64,000 nucleotides of DNA, taken from NCBI RefSeq assembly GCF_038050405.1, contig NZ_CP150901.1, forward strand, positions 372,001-436,000, in the 5' to 3' direction. The notes below the pieces were generated by a model. That model did no database searches. It saw nothing but the letters and a program-made list of their open reading frames with translations, and was not told the DNA's origin. The stretch comes from Paraburkholderia sp. IMGN_8. GTDB taxonomy: Bacteria; Pseudomonadota; Gammaproteobacteria; Burkholderiales; Burkholderiaceae. Positions 31,802-41,702 of the stretch are shown piece by piece (within the stretch, counting starts at the first letter, position 1; every line of letters starts with the position of its first letter). A program made the translations under genes and the position numbers.

Positions 31802-33001
31802 ATGAAAAAGGCATTGGCAACGTCCGCCCTAGGGTTGGTCGCCCTCGGCGCGCACGCTCAGAGCAGCGTGACGCTGTACGGGATCGTTGACGCGGGCATT
31901 GGCTACCAGAGCAGCCAGACGTCGCTCGGTTCGACCTCGGGCGGCCGCTCGGTCGTCAAGATGGTCAACGGCATCTGGGCCGGCAGCCGCTTCGGCCTGA
32001 AGGGCGGCGAGGACCTGGGCGGCGGCACGAAAGCGATTTTCCAGTTGGAAGAGGGCTTTAACAGCGCAACCGGCGCACAGGCCGTCTCCGGGCTGGCGTT
32101 CAACCGTCAAGCGTACGTCGGTGTGGCCAATACCACGTACGGTACGCTGACGGCAGGCCGCCAGTACACGTCGTACTACACGCTGCTGTCGCCGTATAGC
32201 CCGACCACGTGGCTGACCGGCGCCTACGGCGCACACCCGGGCGATATCGATTCGCTCGATACGCTGTACCGCGTGAACAACTCGCTGGTGTACACGTCCC
32301 CGAGCCTGCATGGACTGACCGTGAGCGGATCGTATGCGCTTGGCGGCGTGGCGGGCAGTACGAATGCCGGTTCGACGTGGAGCGCGGCAGTGCAGTACCT
32401 GAACGGTCCGTTCGGTATCGCGGCAGGCTTCCAGCGCATCAATAACTCGACGCCGGGCGGCGGCGCGTGGGGCGCGGACTCCACCGCGTCGAATGCGGGC
32501 GCGCAGCCGGGTGTGTCGGGGATTAACAACGGCTACCAGACCGCGCAGGCGCAACAACGCGTCGCGGTGACGGGTGGTTATGCATTCTCTTCGCAATGGG
32601 ACGTCTCGTTCTCGTATTCGAACGTGCAATACATCCCGGGCATCAACTCGAAGTTCCATAACGAGGCGATTTTCAACACCGCCGGCGCAGTGCTGCACTT
32701 CAAGCCGCTCACGGTGCTGGATCTCGCCGCGGGCTATAGCTACACGCGCGCAACGCAGGCGAACGGCATCTCGAGCTCGGCTCGGTATCAGCAGTTCAAT
32801 CTCTCGCAGTACTACAGTCTCTCCAAGCGTACCGGCCTGTATGCGCTGGAGGCCTATCAACGTGCGAGCGGCCAGACCCTGGGAACGAACGGTGCGAGCA
32901 TCATCAACGCAACGGCGGATATCGGCGATGGCCAGAACAGCGCGCCGTCGTCGTCACGCAGTCAGTTTGCTGCGGGCGTAGGTATCATTCACCGGTTCTA
33001 A
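31802..33001 (+). CDS. Outer-membrane porin, Burkholderia type
   Basis: This is a 399-residue porin with a cleavable signal (MKKALATSALGLVALGAHA) and a mature start QSSVTLYGIVDAGIGY. The GSRFGLKGGEDLGGGTKAIF block and RQAYVGVANTTYGTLTAGRQ are shared by betaproteobacterial general porins. It ends ...GIIHRF, with a terminal aromatic residue for BAM recognition. AAAGAGGAGCAGAA before the ATG is a strong ribosome site. It follows dctM by 73 bp and probably supplies outer-membrane entry for the uronate locus. Confidence 0.92.
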   Translation: MKKALATSALGLVALGAHAQSSVTLYGIVDAGIGYQSSQTSLGSTSGGRSVVKMVNGIWAGSRFGLKGGEDLGGGTKAIFQLEEGFNSATGAQAVSGLAFNRQAYVGVANTTYGTLTAGRQYTSYYTLLSPYSPTTWLTGAYGAHPGDIDSLDTLYRVNNSLVYTSPSLHGLTVSGSYALGGVAGSTNAGSTWSAAVQYLNGPFGIAAGFQRINNSTPGGGAWGADSTASNAGAQPGVSGINNGYQTAQAQQRVAVTGGYAFSSQWDVSFSYSNVQYIPGINSKFHNEAIFNTAGAVLHFKPLTVLDLAAGYSYTRATQANGISSSARYQQFNLSQYYSLSKRTGLYALEAYQRASGQTLGTNGASIINATADIGDGQNSAPSSSRSQFAAGVGIIHRF

Positions 33002-33014
33002 CCGGGTAGTGTGG

Positions 33015-33038
33015 TGGCGGCGTCTATTGACGCCGCCA
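33015..33038 (+). terminator. Terminator-like hairpin after the porin
   Basis: TGGCGGCGTC (33015-33024) and GACGCCGCCA (33029-33038) form a perfect 10-bp stem with loop TATT, 13 bp past the porin stop. No T-run follows. Confidence 0.6.
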
Positions 33039-33133
33039 AGCTGGCGATACGTTTCACATAGGCGTCGCTGATCAGCACCCACCTGATTTGACCGGCGGGG
33101 TCACGTTCAGGCGAACCGCTACCTGCGGTTACA

Positions 33134-33268
33134 TTAGGGGCGGAATAGATCAAAACCGGCCAGCACGACGACCCCGCTTACGACGATCATCGACACCGAG
33201 TGCTGCCCGAAGTAAAGAATGGCCGCGGCCGACCAGGTCGCGATAGAGAATCCTGCGATGTGTTTCAT
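33134..33268 (-). CDS. 44-residue membrane peptide coupled to the ArsP-like permease
   Basis: The ATG at 33268 overlaps the permease stop (ATGA), so it is translated by coupling. The product starts MKHIAGFSIATWSAAAI and has two short hydrophobic stretches (TWSAAAILYFG; SMIVVSGVVVLAGFDLF). No family is recognised. The position as last gene of selD-selU-permease suggests an accessory subunit of the permease. The tight overlap, rather than homology, is the support. Confidence 0.6.
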   Translation of the reverse strand: MKHIAGFSIATWSAAAILYFGQHSVSMIVVSGVVVLAGFDLFRP

Positions 33269-34326
33269 GAGGTGAACCCCAAGGCTATCGCCAATAATCC
33301 ACTCACGATCCCGCAAGCCACTACCGCTAAAGCCACCACCGTCAACACGCGCCTGGGAAACGAACGCCCGAGCATGGCCATAGACGGCACGCTGATCAAA
33401 GGCAGCGTCATGAGCAATGCGCCAGCCGGGCCGGCCGCCATGCCGAAGGCAAGCATTGCCTGAATGATCGGTACTTCGCCCGCGGTCGGAATCACAAACA
33501 ATGTCCCTGCGATGGCGAGCCCGACGATCCACAGCAGACTGTTATCGATGTCCGGTCCGATGTGCGGAAAGAGCCACGTCCGCGCCGCGCCCAGAATCAA
33601 CACCAGCACGATGTATTCAGGAATCAGCCGGATTGTCATTCTTCCGAGGATTCTCACCCAGCGTGTGAAAGCGGTACCGGGATCGTCGTTCGCAACGAGT
33701 TGCGCCATGGCTTCGCGCGATGCCTGGGCCTCCTTCGGCGTGACCATTTTGTTCACGAGGTAGCCGAGGCCGAACACCATCACGAGGCCCAGCGCCAGCC
33801 GCAAGCCCATCCATTGCCAGCCGAGCACGAAGCCCATGAAGATCAGCGTGGCCGGATTGAGCGCCGTATTGCCAAGCCAGAATGCGATCGCAGCGCCCGG
33901 TGCGGCCTGACGGGCGCGCAAGCCCGCTACAACCGGTGCCGCGCAGCACGTGCACATCATGCCGGGCAGGGACATCAGCCCGCCGTTGACCACGCTGCTG
34001 AAATCGGTCCGGCCGAGCGCACGCGCAACCCACTGCGGCGGAATCAGCGCCTGCACGGCCGAGCCCAGCAGAAGCCCCAGCACCATCGCCTGCCAGATCG
34101 CCTTGCCGTAGGCCAGCGCGTAATCGATGGCTGCCTGCCATGATGCCGCCGGCGCGCTCGAAGACGTTCCCATCAGGATCGACTTGCCGATGGAGTGCTG
34201 GCTCGCGGCGACGAAAGCGCGGTTGTAGTAAGGGAACCACTTCACATAGAAGAGGCCGATCACAGCGATCAACAGGAACACGATCCAGCCGAGCGCGACA
34301 CGGGGTTGCCGAAGTGTTGTTTGCAT
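33265..34326 (-). CDS. ArsP-like permease (YraQ/DUF318 family), possible selenium-compound transporter
   Basis: This membrane protein of about 353 residues has roughly eight to ten hydrophobic segments. The motif GMMCTCCAAPVVAGLR (Cys cluster at residues about 125-128) and WLGNTALNPATLIFMGFVLG identify the ArsP/YraQ permease family, some of whose members export trivalent organoarsenicals through paired Cys. A later segment LFVIPTAGEVPIIQAML is also family-typical. It begins 24 bp after selU, in a run selD-selU-permease-small peptide. This context suggests handling of selenite or organoselenium, which is inference. A start at GTG 34338 is also possible; neither has a clear ribosome site. Confidence 0.82.
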   Translation of the reverse strand: MQTTLRQPRVALGWIVFLLIAVIGLFYVKWFPYYNRAFVAASQHSIGKSILMGTSSSAPAASWQAAIDYALAYGKAIWQAMVLGLLLGSAVQALIPPQWVARALGRTDFSSVVNGGLMSLPGMMCTCCAAPVVAGLRARQAAPGAAIAFWLGNTALNPATLIFMGFVLGWQWMGLRLALGLVMVFGLGYLVNKMVTPKEAQASREAMAQLVANDDPGTAFTRWVRILGRMTIRLIPEYIVLVLILGAARTWLFPHIGPDIDNSLLWIVGLAIAGTLFVIPTAGEVPIIQAMLAFGMAAGPAGALLMTLPLISVPSMAMLGRSFPRRVLTVVALAVVACGIVSGLLAIALGFTS

Positions 34327-34350
34327 AGGGGCGTTCACTATAGATTTGAA

Positions 34351-35418
34351 TCAGATCGAGGCGAGTGTGCTGCTGTCCAGCCGGGCAAGGAGTGCCTTTG
34401 CCTGTTCAACGACATCGGCGTCATTGGGCCGAAAATTCATTTGCATCGCGTGCGGCAGTTGCACGAAATGTTCGTGGCTGCTGCGCGCGTACGCCGGATC
34501 GTAATGCCGTTCGATCAACTCGCTAGCGAGTTCGGCGCGCCTGTTTTCGTCGACGAGCTGTTGCCAGCTTGTCACACGCTCACGGCTGTGCAGCCCAATC
34601 AGTTTTTGAAGCTGTCTTTTCAGCGATTCGGGATTGTCGAACAGATGCGCATAGTCGTGCAGCAGAAACGCCGCACGATCTTCGCGGTTCGACAACACTT
34701 CGATGCATGCACCCTGATGAAACGTCTCAAGGAGCGCGAGCGGCAACGTAATTGAACCGATCCGCCGGCTCTCCGATTCGACGAACACCGGCCGCTCGGG
34801 ATCGAACGCGCGCAGCGCAGTCACCAGCAGCGTATCGAAGCGCTTTTGCGAAGGCTGTGGGACGCCCGCCAGGGCGCCGAGCAGGGACCCACGGTGCGAA
34901 GCCAGCGCTTCGAGGTCCAGCGTTTGAGCGCCAGCCCGGCTCAACGCGTCGAGCAGCCGGGTCTTGCCACTGCCGGTCGGGCCCACCAGCGCGATATATT
35001 TGAACGTCTTCGGCAATGAGCTGAGCGTGTCGAGCGTCGCCCGACGATAGGCCTTATAGCCGCCGTCGAGCTGCCGCGCCTGCCAGCCGATCATATTGAG
35101 CACCGTTGTGACCGAACCGGAGCGTTTGCCGCCGCGCCAGCAATAGATCAGCGGGCGCCACTGACGCGGTCGGTCCGCAAAGGTTGTCTCCAGATGTCGC
35201 GCGATGTTGCGCGCCACCAGCGCCGCGCCCACCCGCGAGGCTTCGAAAGGCGACACTTGTTTATACATGGTGCCGATCAGCACACGCTCTTCGTTGCTCA
35301 GCACAGGCGCGTTCAGCGCGCCTGGAATGTGGTCTTCAGCAAATTCAAGCGGCGTGCGCACATCGATGATTTCATCGAAATCACCTGATTTATCGAGGCT
35401 GACGAGAAGATTTTTCAA
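34351..35418 (-). CDS. selU: tRNA 2-selenouridine synthase
   Basis: This 355-residue enzyme (also MnmH/YbbB) replaces sulfur by selenium in 2-thiouridine at the wobble base of certain tRNAs, using selenophosphate. An N-terminal rhodanese domain has the active-site Cys93 in IYCWRGGKRSG. It is followed by a P-loop domain with Walker A GPTGSGKT at 146-153. IIDVRTPLEFAEDHIPGA at the start and GSLLGALAGVPQPSQKRFD in the middle are family-typical. It lies 125 bp downstream of selD, its selenophosphate source. Confidence 0.94.
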   Translation of the reverse strand: MKNLLVSLDKSGDFDEIIDVRTPLEFAEDHIPGALNAPVLSNEERVLIGTMYKQVSPFEASRVGAALVARNIARHLETTFADRPRQWRPLIYCWRGGKRSGSVTTVLNMIGWQARQLDGGYKAYRRATLDTLSSLPKTFKYIALVGPTGSGKTRLLDALSRAGAQTLDLEALASHRGSLLGALAGVPQPSQKRFDTLLVTALRAFDPERPVFVESESRRIGSITLPLALLETFHQGACIEVLSNREDRAAFLLHDYAHLFDNPESLKRQLQKLIGLHSRERVTSWQQLVDENRRAELASELIERHYDPAYARSSHEHFVQLPHAMQMNFRPNDADVVEQAKALLARLDSSTLASI

Positions 35419-35543
35419 GGGGGATACGGTCGAAGCAGGCCGGCGGGCGGAGTGAAATTATCGCACGCGGCGTCATTGCCGCCTGCGAACCGCGTAGGAG
35501 CACGGCCGGACCGCATCGCGCAGCGCCCATCACAGGCGCTTGC

Positions 35544-36608
35544 TCAGATCACTTCGACGCGGTTTGCGCCGTCGACCATCTCGCCGATGACACACGCTTG
35601 ACTGAATCCATCGGCGCGGAAAATAGCGAGAACGTCGTCGACCGCTTCAGGCGCGCACGAAACCAGCAGGCCGCCGGAGGTTTGCGGATCGGTGAGCAGG
35701 GTGCGGGCCGTCGGCGGCAATGACGATGTCAAGGCTATATCGTCTCCGTACGCGGCCCAGTTGCGCCCCGAAGCGCCGGTGAAAATCCCGGCCTCTGCAA
35801 ACCCGACCACGTCCGGCAGCCAGGGTAAATCTGCATAGCGCACGCGCGCGGTCAGATTCGATCCGCGGGCCAGCTCCAGCGTGTGGCCCAGCAGGCCAAA
35901 ACCGGTGATGTCGGTGAGGGCATGGACGCCGTCTAGCGTTGCCAGCTCGGCGCCTGGCCGGTTGAGTTTGGTCGTGGCCGCGATCATGGCGGCGTAGCCG
36001 TTTGAATCGAGCCGGTCTTTTTTCAACGCGGCCGACAGGACGCCCACACCCAGCGGCTTGCCGAGAATCAGCACATCGCCCGCCTGAGCAGCTGCGTTGC
36101 GTTTGACGCGCTGGGGATGAACCACGCCGAGCGCAACCAGGCCATAGATGGGTTCCACCGAATCGATGGAATGGCCGCCCGCGAGCGGAATGCCGGCTTC
36201 GGCGCACACGGATTCACCGCCTTTCAGCACGGCCGCGATCACGTCGTGGGGCAAGACGTTGATCGGCATGCCGACGATCGCCAGCGCCATGATGGGCTTG
36301 CCGCCCATGGCGTAAACGTCGGACAGGGCATTAGTCGCGGCGATACGGCCGAAATCGAACGGGTCGTCGACGATCGGCATGAAAAAGTCGGTCGTCGCGA
36401 CGATCGCCTGCTCGTCGTTGAGCTTGTAGACGGCGGCGTCGTCGGCGGTATCGTTGCCGACCAGCAAGTCGGGGAAGAAGGGCAGTGGCGCGCTGCGCTT
36501 GAGCAGGTCGGCGAGCAGGCCGGGGGCGATCTTGCAGCCGCACCCTCCGCCATGCGAAAGGCTGGTCAGGCGCGGGGAATGGGTCGCGTTTGCGGTGGTA
36601 TCGGTCAT
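35544..36608 (-). CDS. selD: Selenophosphate synthetase
   Basis: This 354-residue enzyme makes selenophosphate from selenide and ATP, the selenium donor for both SelA and SelU. The N-terminal LSHGGGCGCKIAPG holds catalytic Cys23 and Lys26 (Cys, not Sec, at the active site). GNDTADDAAVYKL, TTDFFMPIVDDPFDFGRIAA and AGGHSIDSVEPIYGLVALG are ATP/Mg-binding blocks, and LLTDPQTSGGLLVSC is near the end. The ATG at 36608 is chosen over a long N-terminal open extension with no similarity. It diverges from the formate dehydrogenase operon. Confidence 0.95.
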   Translation of the reverse strand: MTDTTANATHSPRLTSLSHGGGCGCKIAPGLLADLLKRSAPLPFFPDLLVGNDTADDAAVYKLNDEQAIVATTDFFMPIVDDPFDFGRIAATNALSDVYAMGGKPIMALAIVGMPINVLPHDVIAAVLKGGESVCAEAGIPLAGGHSIDSVEPIYGLVALGVVHPQRVKRNAAAQAGDVLILGKPLGVGVLSAALKKDRLDSNGYAAMIAATTKLNRPGAELATLDGVHALTDITGFGLLGHTLELARGSNLTARVRYADLPWLPDVVGFAEAGIFTGASGRNWAAYGDDIALTSSLPPTARTLLTDPQTSGGLLVSCAPEAVDDVLAIFRADGFSQACVIGEMVDGANRVEVI

Positions 36609-36820
36609 TGGTGCGGATTTCGGGCGTGGTATGACCACATTATGATGGTTGTTTCGACCCGGCGCAGGAATGGCGGACATACGCCGCTGGGTCGTTGTGG
36701 ACGCAATCACTTTCACAAAGCCCCGGCTCCCGCTCGCGCAGCGTTCGGCCGGCATGCGGCGGGTCGAGCCCTTACGGTGTTATTGCTGCCCGCCCTCGCC
36801 AGCCTTGCGCCGCCGCGTCG

Positions 36821-36882
36821 CAGCAATGCAGCAAAACAGCAATTCAGAAAAATACAGCAATACAGTAATGCGGCAATGCGGC
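36821..36882. repeat. Degenerate 8-bp direct repeats upstream of fdnG
   Basis: Seven to eight consecutive units follow one pattern: CAGCAATG, CAGCAAAA, CAGCAATT, CAGAAAAATA (10 bp), CAGCAATA, CAGTAATG, CGGCAATG, then CGGCTTCA. They lie 85-146 bp before the fdnG start in the selD-fdnG divergent region. They could be a multi-site regulator target or simply slippage. Confidence 0.5.
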
Positions 36883-36926
36883 TTCAAATGCCCGCGAGCT
36901 TCGCTGCAGGACTTGATATGGGACTC

Positions 36927-36932
36927 TATAAT
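36927..36932 (+). promoter_or_regulatory. -10 element of the formate dehydrogenase promoter
   Basis: TATAAT at 36927-36932 lies 35 bp before the fdnG ATG. No good -35 hexamer is seen at the right distance, which would fit an activator-dependent promoter. Confidence 0.4.
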
Positions 36933-36966
36933 CAATCTCAGTACCCTAAAAAAGCCGAGGCCATCA

Positions 36967-39900
36967 ATGCCCCACATGTCCCGGCGACAGTTCCTGAAGG
37001 TCTCCACCACCACGCTCGCCGGATCGAGTTTAGCCCTGATGGGCTTCTCACCGGCACCCGCGTTGGCAGAAGTCCGTCAATACAAACTGTCGCGCACCAC
37101 TGAAACCCGCAATACTTGCCCGTACTGTTCGGTCGGTTGCGGCATCCTGATGTATGGACTCGGCGACAACGCCAAGAACGCCAAGTCCAGCATAATCCAC
37201 ATCGAGGGCGATCCCGATCATCCGGTGAATCGCGGCACGTTGTGCCCAAAAGGCGCAAGCCTCATCGACTTCATTCACAGCCCGAGCCGCCTGAAGTATC
37301 CGGAATATCGCGCGGCCGGCTCGAACGAATGGAAGCGGATTTCGTGGGACGACGCGCTCGATCGTATCGCCAAACTGATGAAAGAAGACCGCGACGCCAA
37401 TTTCGTCGAGACGACGGAAGACGGCAAGAAGGTCAACCGCTGGCTGACCACCGGCATGCTCGCCGCATCGGCCGGTAGCAACGAAGTCGGCTATCTGACG
37501 CACAAGACTGTCCGTAGTCTTGGCATGCTCGCATTCGACAATCAGGCGCGTGTCTGACATGGTCCGACGGTGGCAGGTCTTGCCCCGACGTTTGGCCGTG
37601 GAGCGATGACGAACCATTGGGTCGACATCAAGAACGCGGACGTGATTCTGGTGATGGGCGGCAATGCGGCCGAGGCGCACCCGTGCGGTTTCAAGTGGGT
37701 CACGGAAGCGAAGGCGCATCGCAAGGCAAGGTTGATCGTGGTCGATCCGCGCTTTACGCGTACGGCATCGGTTGCGGATTATTACGCGCAGATCCGGACC
37801 GGCTCGGACATCGTCTTCCTGGGCGGGGTGATCAACTATCTGCTCACCAACGACAAGATCCAGCACGAGTACGTGAAGAACTACACGGACATGCCGTTCA
37901 TCGTTCGTGAAGACTTCTCGTTCACGGACGGTCTGTATTCCGGCTACAACGCCGACAAGCGCAGCTATGACAAGAGCTCGTGGGACTACGAACGCGGTGA
38001 CGACGGCTTCGCGAAGGTCGATCTCACGCTTGAACACCCGCGCTGCGTCTATCAGTTGATGAAGCAGCACTACTCGCGCTATACGCCCGAGCAGGTTGAA
38101 AAGATCTGCGGCACGCCTGAGGACAAGTTCCTGAAGGTCTGCGAGATGCTCGCATCGACGGCCGTCCCTGGACGCGCCGGCACAATCCTGTACGCGCTCG
38201 GCTGGACGCACCACTCGGTTGGCTCGCAGATCATCCGCACCGGCGCGATGGTGCAGTTGCTGCTCGGCAATATCGGCATTGCGGGCGGCGGCATGAATGC
38301 GCTGCGCGGTCACTCGAACATCCAGGGCTTGACCGACCTCGGCTTGATGTCGAACCTGCTGCCGGGCTATATGACCTTGCCGCTCGAGGCAGAGCAGGAC
38401 TTCGACGCCTTCATCAAGAAGCGCGCGAGCCAGCCGCTGCGGCCGAACCAGCTCAGCTACTGGCGCAACTACCGCGCTTTCCATGTCAGCTTCATGAAGT
38501 CATGGTGGGGCGATAACGCGACCGCCGAGAACAACTTCGGTTTCGACTATCTGCCGAAGCTCGACAAATCGTACGACATGCTGCAGGTCTTCGAGCTGAT
38601 GAACCAGGGCAAGATGACCGGCTACATCGCGCAGGGCTTCAACCCGCTTGCCGCGGCGCCGAACAAGGCGAAGATCGGCGCGAGTCTGGCCAAGCTGAAG
38701 TGGCTCGTCATCATGGATCCGCTCGCCACCGAAACGTCCGAGTTCTGGAAGAATTTCGGCGAGTTCAACGACGTCGATTCATCGTCGATCCAGACGGAGG
38801 TCTTCCGTCTGCCGACCACGTGTTTCGCGGAAGAGCGCGGTTCGCTGGTCAGTTCGAGCCGGGTGCTGCAGTGGCACTGGCAGGGCGCGAACGGCCCGGG
38901 CGAATCGAAGAGCGATCTGGAAATCATGTCGGGGCTGTGGCTGCGCATCCGCAAGGCTTATAAGGAGAACGGCGGCAAGTATCCCGATCCGATTCTCAAC
39001 ATGAGCTGGCCTTACGCGGACCCGGAAAGCCCGACGCCTGAAGAAATCGCCATGGAGTTCAACGGCAAGGCGCTCGCCGACGTGACCGATGCTGTCGATA
39101 AATCCAAAGTGCTCGCCAAGAAGGGCGAGCAGTTGTCGGGCTTCGCGCAATTACGAGACGACGGCAGCACGGCGAGCGGTTGCTGGATCTTCTGCGGATC
39201 GTGGACTCAGGCGGGCAACCAGATGGGCCGGCGCGACAACTCCGATCCGACCGGCATCGGCAACACGCTGAACTGGGCGTGGGCATGGCCCGCGAATCGG
39301 CGGATCCTGTACAACCGCGCTTCGTGCGACGTCAGCGGCAAGCCGTTCGATCCCACCCGCAAGCTGATCGCATGGAACGGCACGACGTGGACGGGGGCGG
39401 ACATTGCCGACTTCAAGGCCGACGAACCGCCGGAAAATGGCATGAATCCGTTCATCATGAATCCGGAGGGTGTGGCGCGCTTCTTCTCGCGCGACGGTCT
39501 GGTGGAAGGACCGTTTCCCGAGCACTACGAACCGTTTGAAACGCCGCTCGGCTACAACCCGCTGCATCCGGACAACAAGGCGGTCGTCAGCAATCCGGCG
39601 GCGCGCGTGTTTCCGGACGATCGCGCCGCGTTCGGCACGCACGAGAACTTCCCGCATACGGCGACCACCTATCGTCTGACCGAACATTTCCACTACTGGA
39701 CCAAGCACGCGCGCCTGAACGCGATCGTGCAGCCGCAGCAGTTCGTGGAAATCGGCGAGGATCTGGCGAAGGACATCGGCGTGGTCGCGGGGGATCGCAT
39801 CAAGGTGTCGTCCAATCGCGGGCACATCGTGGCCGTCGCGCTGGTGACCAAGCGCATCAAACCGCTGATGATCGAGGGGAAAAAAGTCCAGACAGTCGGG

Positions 39901-40035
39901 TTGCCGTTGCATTGGGGCTTCAAGGGACTCACGAAGCCGGGCTATCTCGTCAATACGCTGACGCCTTCCGTAGGCGACGGGAATTCGCAGACACCGGAAT
40001 TCAAGTCGTTCCTCGTCAAGGTCGAAAAGGCTTAA
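36967..40035 (+). CDS. fdnG: Formate dehydrogenase-N/O type, major subunit, selenocysteine-containing
   Basis: This 1022-residue molybdopterin enzyme oxidises formate in the periplasm and feeds electrons to the quinone pool. A twin-arginine signal (SRRQFLKVSTTTLAGSS) is followed by a 4Fe-4S site starting CPYCSVGCGILMYG and ending NRGTLCPKG. The in-frame TGA at 37555-37557 is codon 197 in NQARV-U-HGPTVAGLAPTFG, exactly where FdnG/FdoG have selenocysteine, and the same frame continues to 40035. The ATG at 36967 has GAGGCC upstream. It is the first gene of fdnG-fdnH-fdnI-fdhE-selA-selB. Automated callers would split it into two ORFs. Confidence 0.95.
37555..37600 (+). other. Selenocysteine codon and SECIS hairpin
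   Basis: After the TGA, GGCA-GGTCT-TGCC (37572-37584) forms a small apical hairpin. Its GGTCT loop is the same type as in E. coli fdnG, where SelB binds the GU of the loop. Flanking bases extend the stem less perfectly. The loop begins 21 nt from the TGA. Confidence 0.75.
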
Positions 40036-40044
40036 GGAGCTGAG

Positions 40045-40977
40045 ATGGCACTGCAATCACTGGATATCAAACGCCTCTCAGCCACGACCTTGCCGGAGCC
40101 GCAAGTCCGCGAGCCGGTCACGGGGACAGTCGCCAAGCTCATCGATGTGTCGAAGTGCATCGGCTGCAAGGCGTGTCAGACGGCCTGCATGGAATGGAAC
40201 GATCTCCGCGATGAAGTCGGCGACACGATCGGTATTTACGACAACCCGCGCGATCTGAGCGAGCATTCGTGGACCGTCATGCGCTTCTCGGAGTACGAGA
40301 ATACGGAAGGCGATCTCGAATGGCTGATCCGCAAGGACGGCTGTATGCATTGCGAGGATCCGGGCTGTCTGAAGGCCTGTCCTTCGCCGGGCGCGATCGT
40401 GCAGTACACCAACGGCATCGTGGATTTTCACGAGGAAAACTGCATCGGCTGCGGCTATTGCGTGACCGGTTGCCCGTTCAACGTGCCGCGCATTTCGAAG
40501 AAGGACAACCGCGCGTACAAGTGCACGCTGTGTTCGGACCGTGTGGCTGTCGGTCAGGAACCGGCGTGCGTGAAGACCTGCCCGACCGGCGCGATCATGT
40601 TCGGCACCAAGGAAGACATGAAGCAGCAAGCGGAGGATCGGATTGTCGATCTGAAGGAACGGGGTTTCCAGAACGCGGGCCTGTACGACCCCGCCGGGGT
40701 GGGCGGCACGCATGTGATGTACGTGCTGCATCACGCCGATAAAGCTAACCTCTATCACGGCTTGCCACAGAATCCGAAGATCAGTCCGATGGTTACGCTC
40801 TGGAAGGGGCTCGCGAAACCGCTGGCGCTGGCAGGCATCGCGTTCGCGGCCGTGGCGGGTTTCTTTCACTACACCCGCGTGGGTCCGAACGAGGTGACGG
40901 AGGCGGAAGAAGCCGAAGCGCAGCACGAAGCCGACGAAGCGCGCCGTTCCCGGGAGTTGTCTGATGAAACACACTGA
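40045..40977 (+). CDS. fdnH: Formate dehydrogenase iron-sulfur (beta) subunit
   Basis: This 310-residue protein carries four Cys clusters for four 4Fe-4S centres: [35 protein letters not shown] and [22 protein letters not shown]-terminal membrane anchor ([19 protein letters not shown]) near residue 270 is followed by an acidic cytoplasmic-type tail rich in Glu and Ala. It passes electrons from FdnG to the cytochrome b subunit. It starts 9 bp after fdnG and overlaps fdnI by 14 bp. Confidence 0.95.
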   Translation: MALQSLDIKRLSATTLPEPQVREPVTGTVAKLIDVSKCIGCKACQTACMEWNDLRDEVGDTIGIYDNPRDLSEHSWTVMRFSEYENTEGDLEWLIRKDGCMHCEDPGCLKACPSPGAIVQYTNGIVDFHEENCIGCGYCVTGCPFNVPRISKKDNRAYKCTLCSDRVAVGQEPACVKTCPTGAIMFGTKEDMKQQAEDRIVDLKERGFQNAGLYDPAGVGGTHVMYVLHHADKANLYHGLPQNPKISPMVTLWKGLAKPLALAGIAFAAVAGFFHYTRVGPNEVTEAEEAEAQHEADEARRSRELSDETH

Positions 40978-41611
40978 CCTGAAAGACGTGAAGGGCAACA
41001 GCCTGATCGTGCGCTACACGCCGAATGAGCGTACGAATCACTGGATCACCGCCATCACGTTCATTTTGCTGGCGCTCTCCGGACTCGCCATGTTTCATCC
41101 GGCGATGTCCTGGCTTTACGCGATCTTCGGTGGCGGGCAATGGACGCGGATCTTGCATCCGTTCGTCGGCTGCGTGATGTTCATCTCGTTCCTGATTCTT
41201 GCGCTGCGCTTCTGGCATCACAATTATCTCGACAAGGCCGACATCCAGTGGATGAAGCAGATCGACGACGTACTCAACAATCGCGAGGAAAAACGCCCGG
41301 CGATCGGAAAGTACAATGCCGGTCAAAAGCTGCTATTTTTCACAATGGTGGTCTGTTTGCTGCTGTTGCTGGCAAGCGGCATTGTGACCTGGCGGCGGTA
41401 TTTCTCGATCTATTTTCCGATCGATATCATCCGCCTCGCGGCGGTTGTGCACGCGGCAGCTGCGTTCGTGCTGATTGTGGGCATCGTTGTGCATATTTAC
41501 GCGGCCTTGTGGGTCAAGGGATCGATCGGCGCGATGACACGCGGTACCGTGACGTATGGCTGGGCGAGAAAGCATCATCCGAACTGGTTCAAGGAGATGA
41601 TCGGCAAGTAG
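40964..41611 (+). CDS. fdnI: Formate dehydrogenase cytochrome b556 (gamma) subunit
   Basis: This 215-residue membrane protein has four hydrophobic segments. His residues placed to bind two hemes b are in [20 protein letters not shown], the [12 protein letters not shown] helix, [17 protein letters not shown] and [20 protein letters not shown]. It reduces quinone. The ATG lies inside the end of fdnH, giving coupled translation. Confidence 0.94.
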   Translation: MKHTDLKDVKGNSLIVRYTPNERTNHWITAITFILLALSGLAMFHPAMSWLYAIFGGGQWTRILHPFVGCVMFISFLILALRFWHHNYLDKADIQWMKQIDDVLNNREEKRPAIGKYNAGQKLLFFTMVVCLLLLLASGIVTWRRYFSIYFPIDIIRLAAVVHAAAAFVLIVGIVVHIYAALWVKGSIGAMTRGTVTYGWARKHHPNWFKEMIGK

Positions 41612-41702
41612 CGCTGCGCGACTCTTTTTGCCGCGCTGCACCCGGGCCGCCGTCTTTGTTCGATGAACTGCGGCGGCTCTTCAGTTTTCAGAGGTCGATA
41701 CT

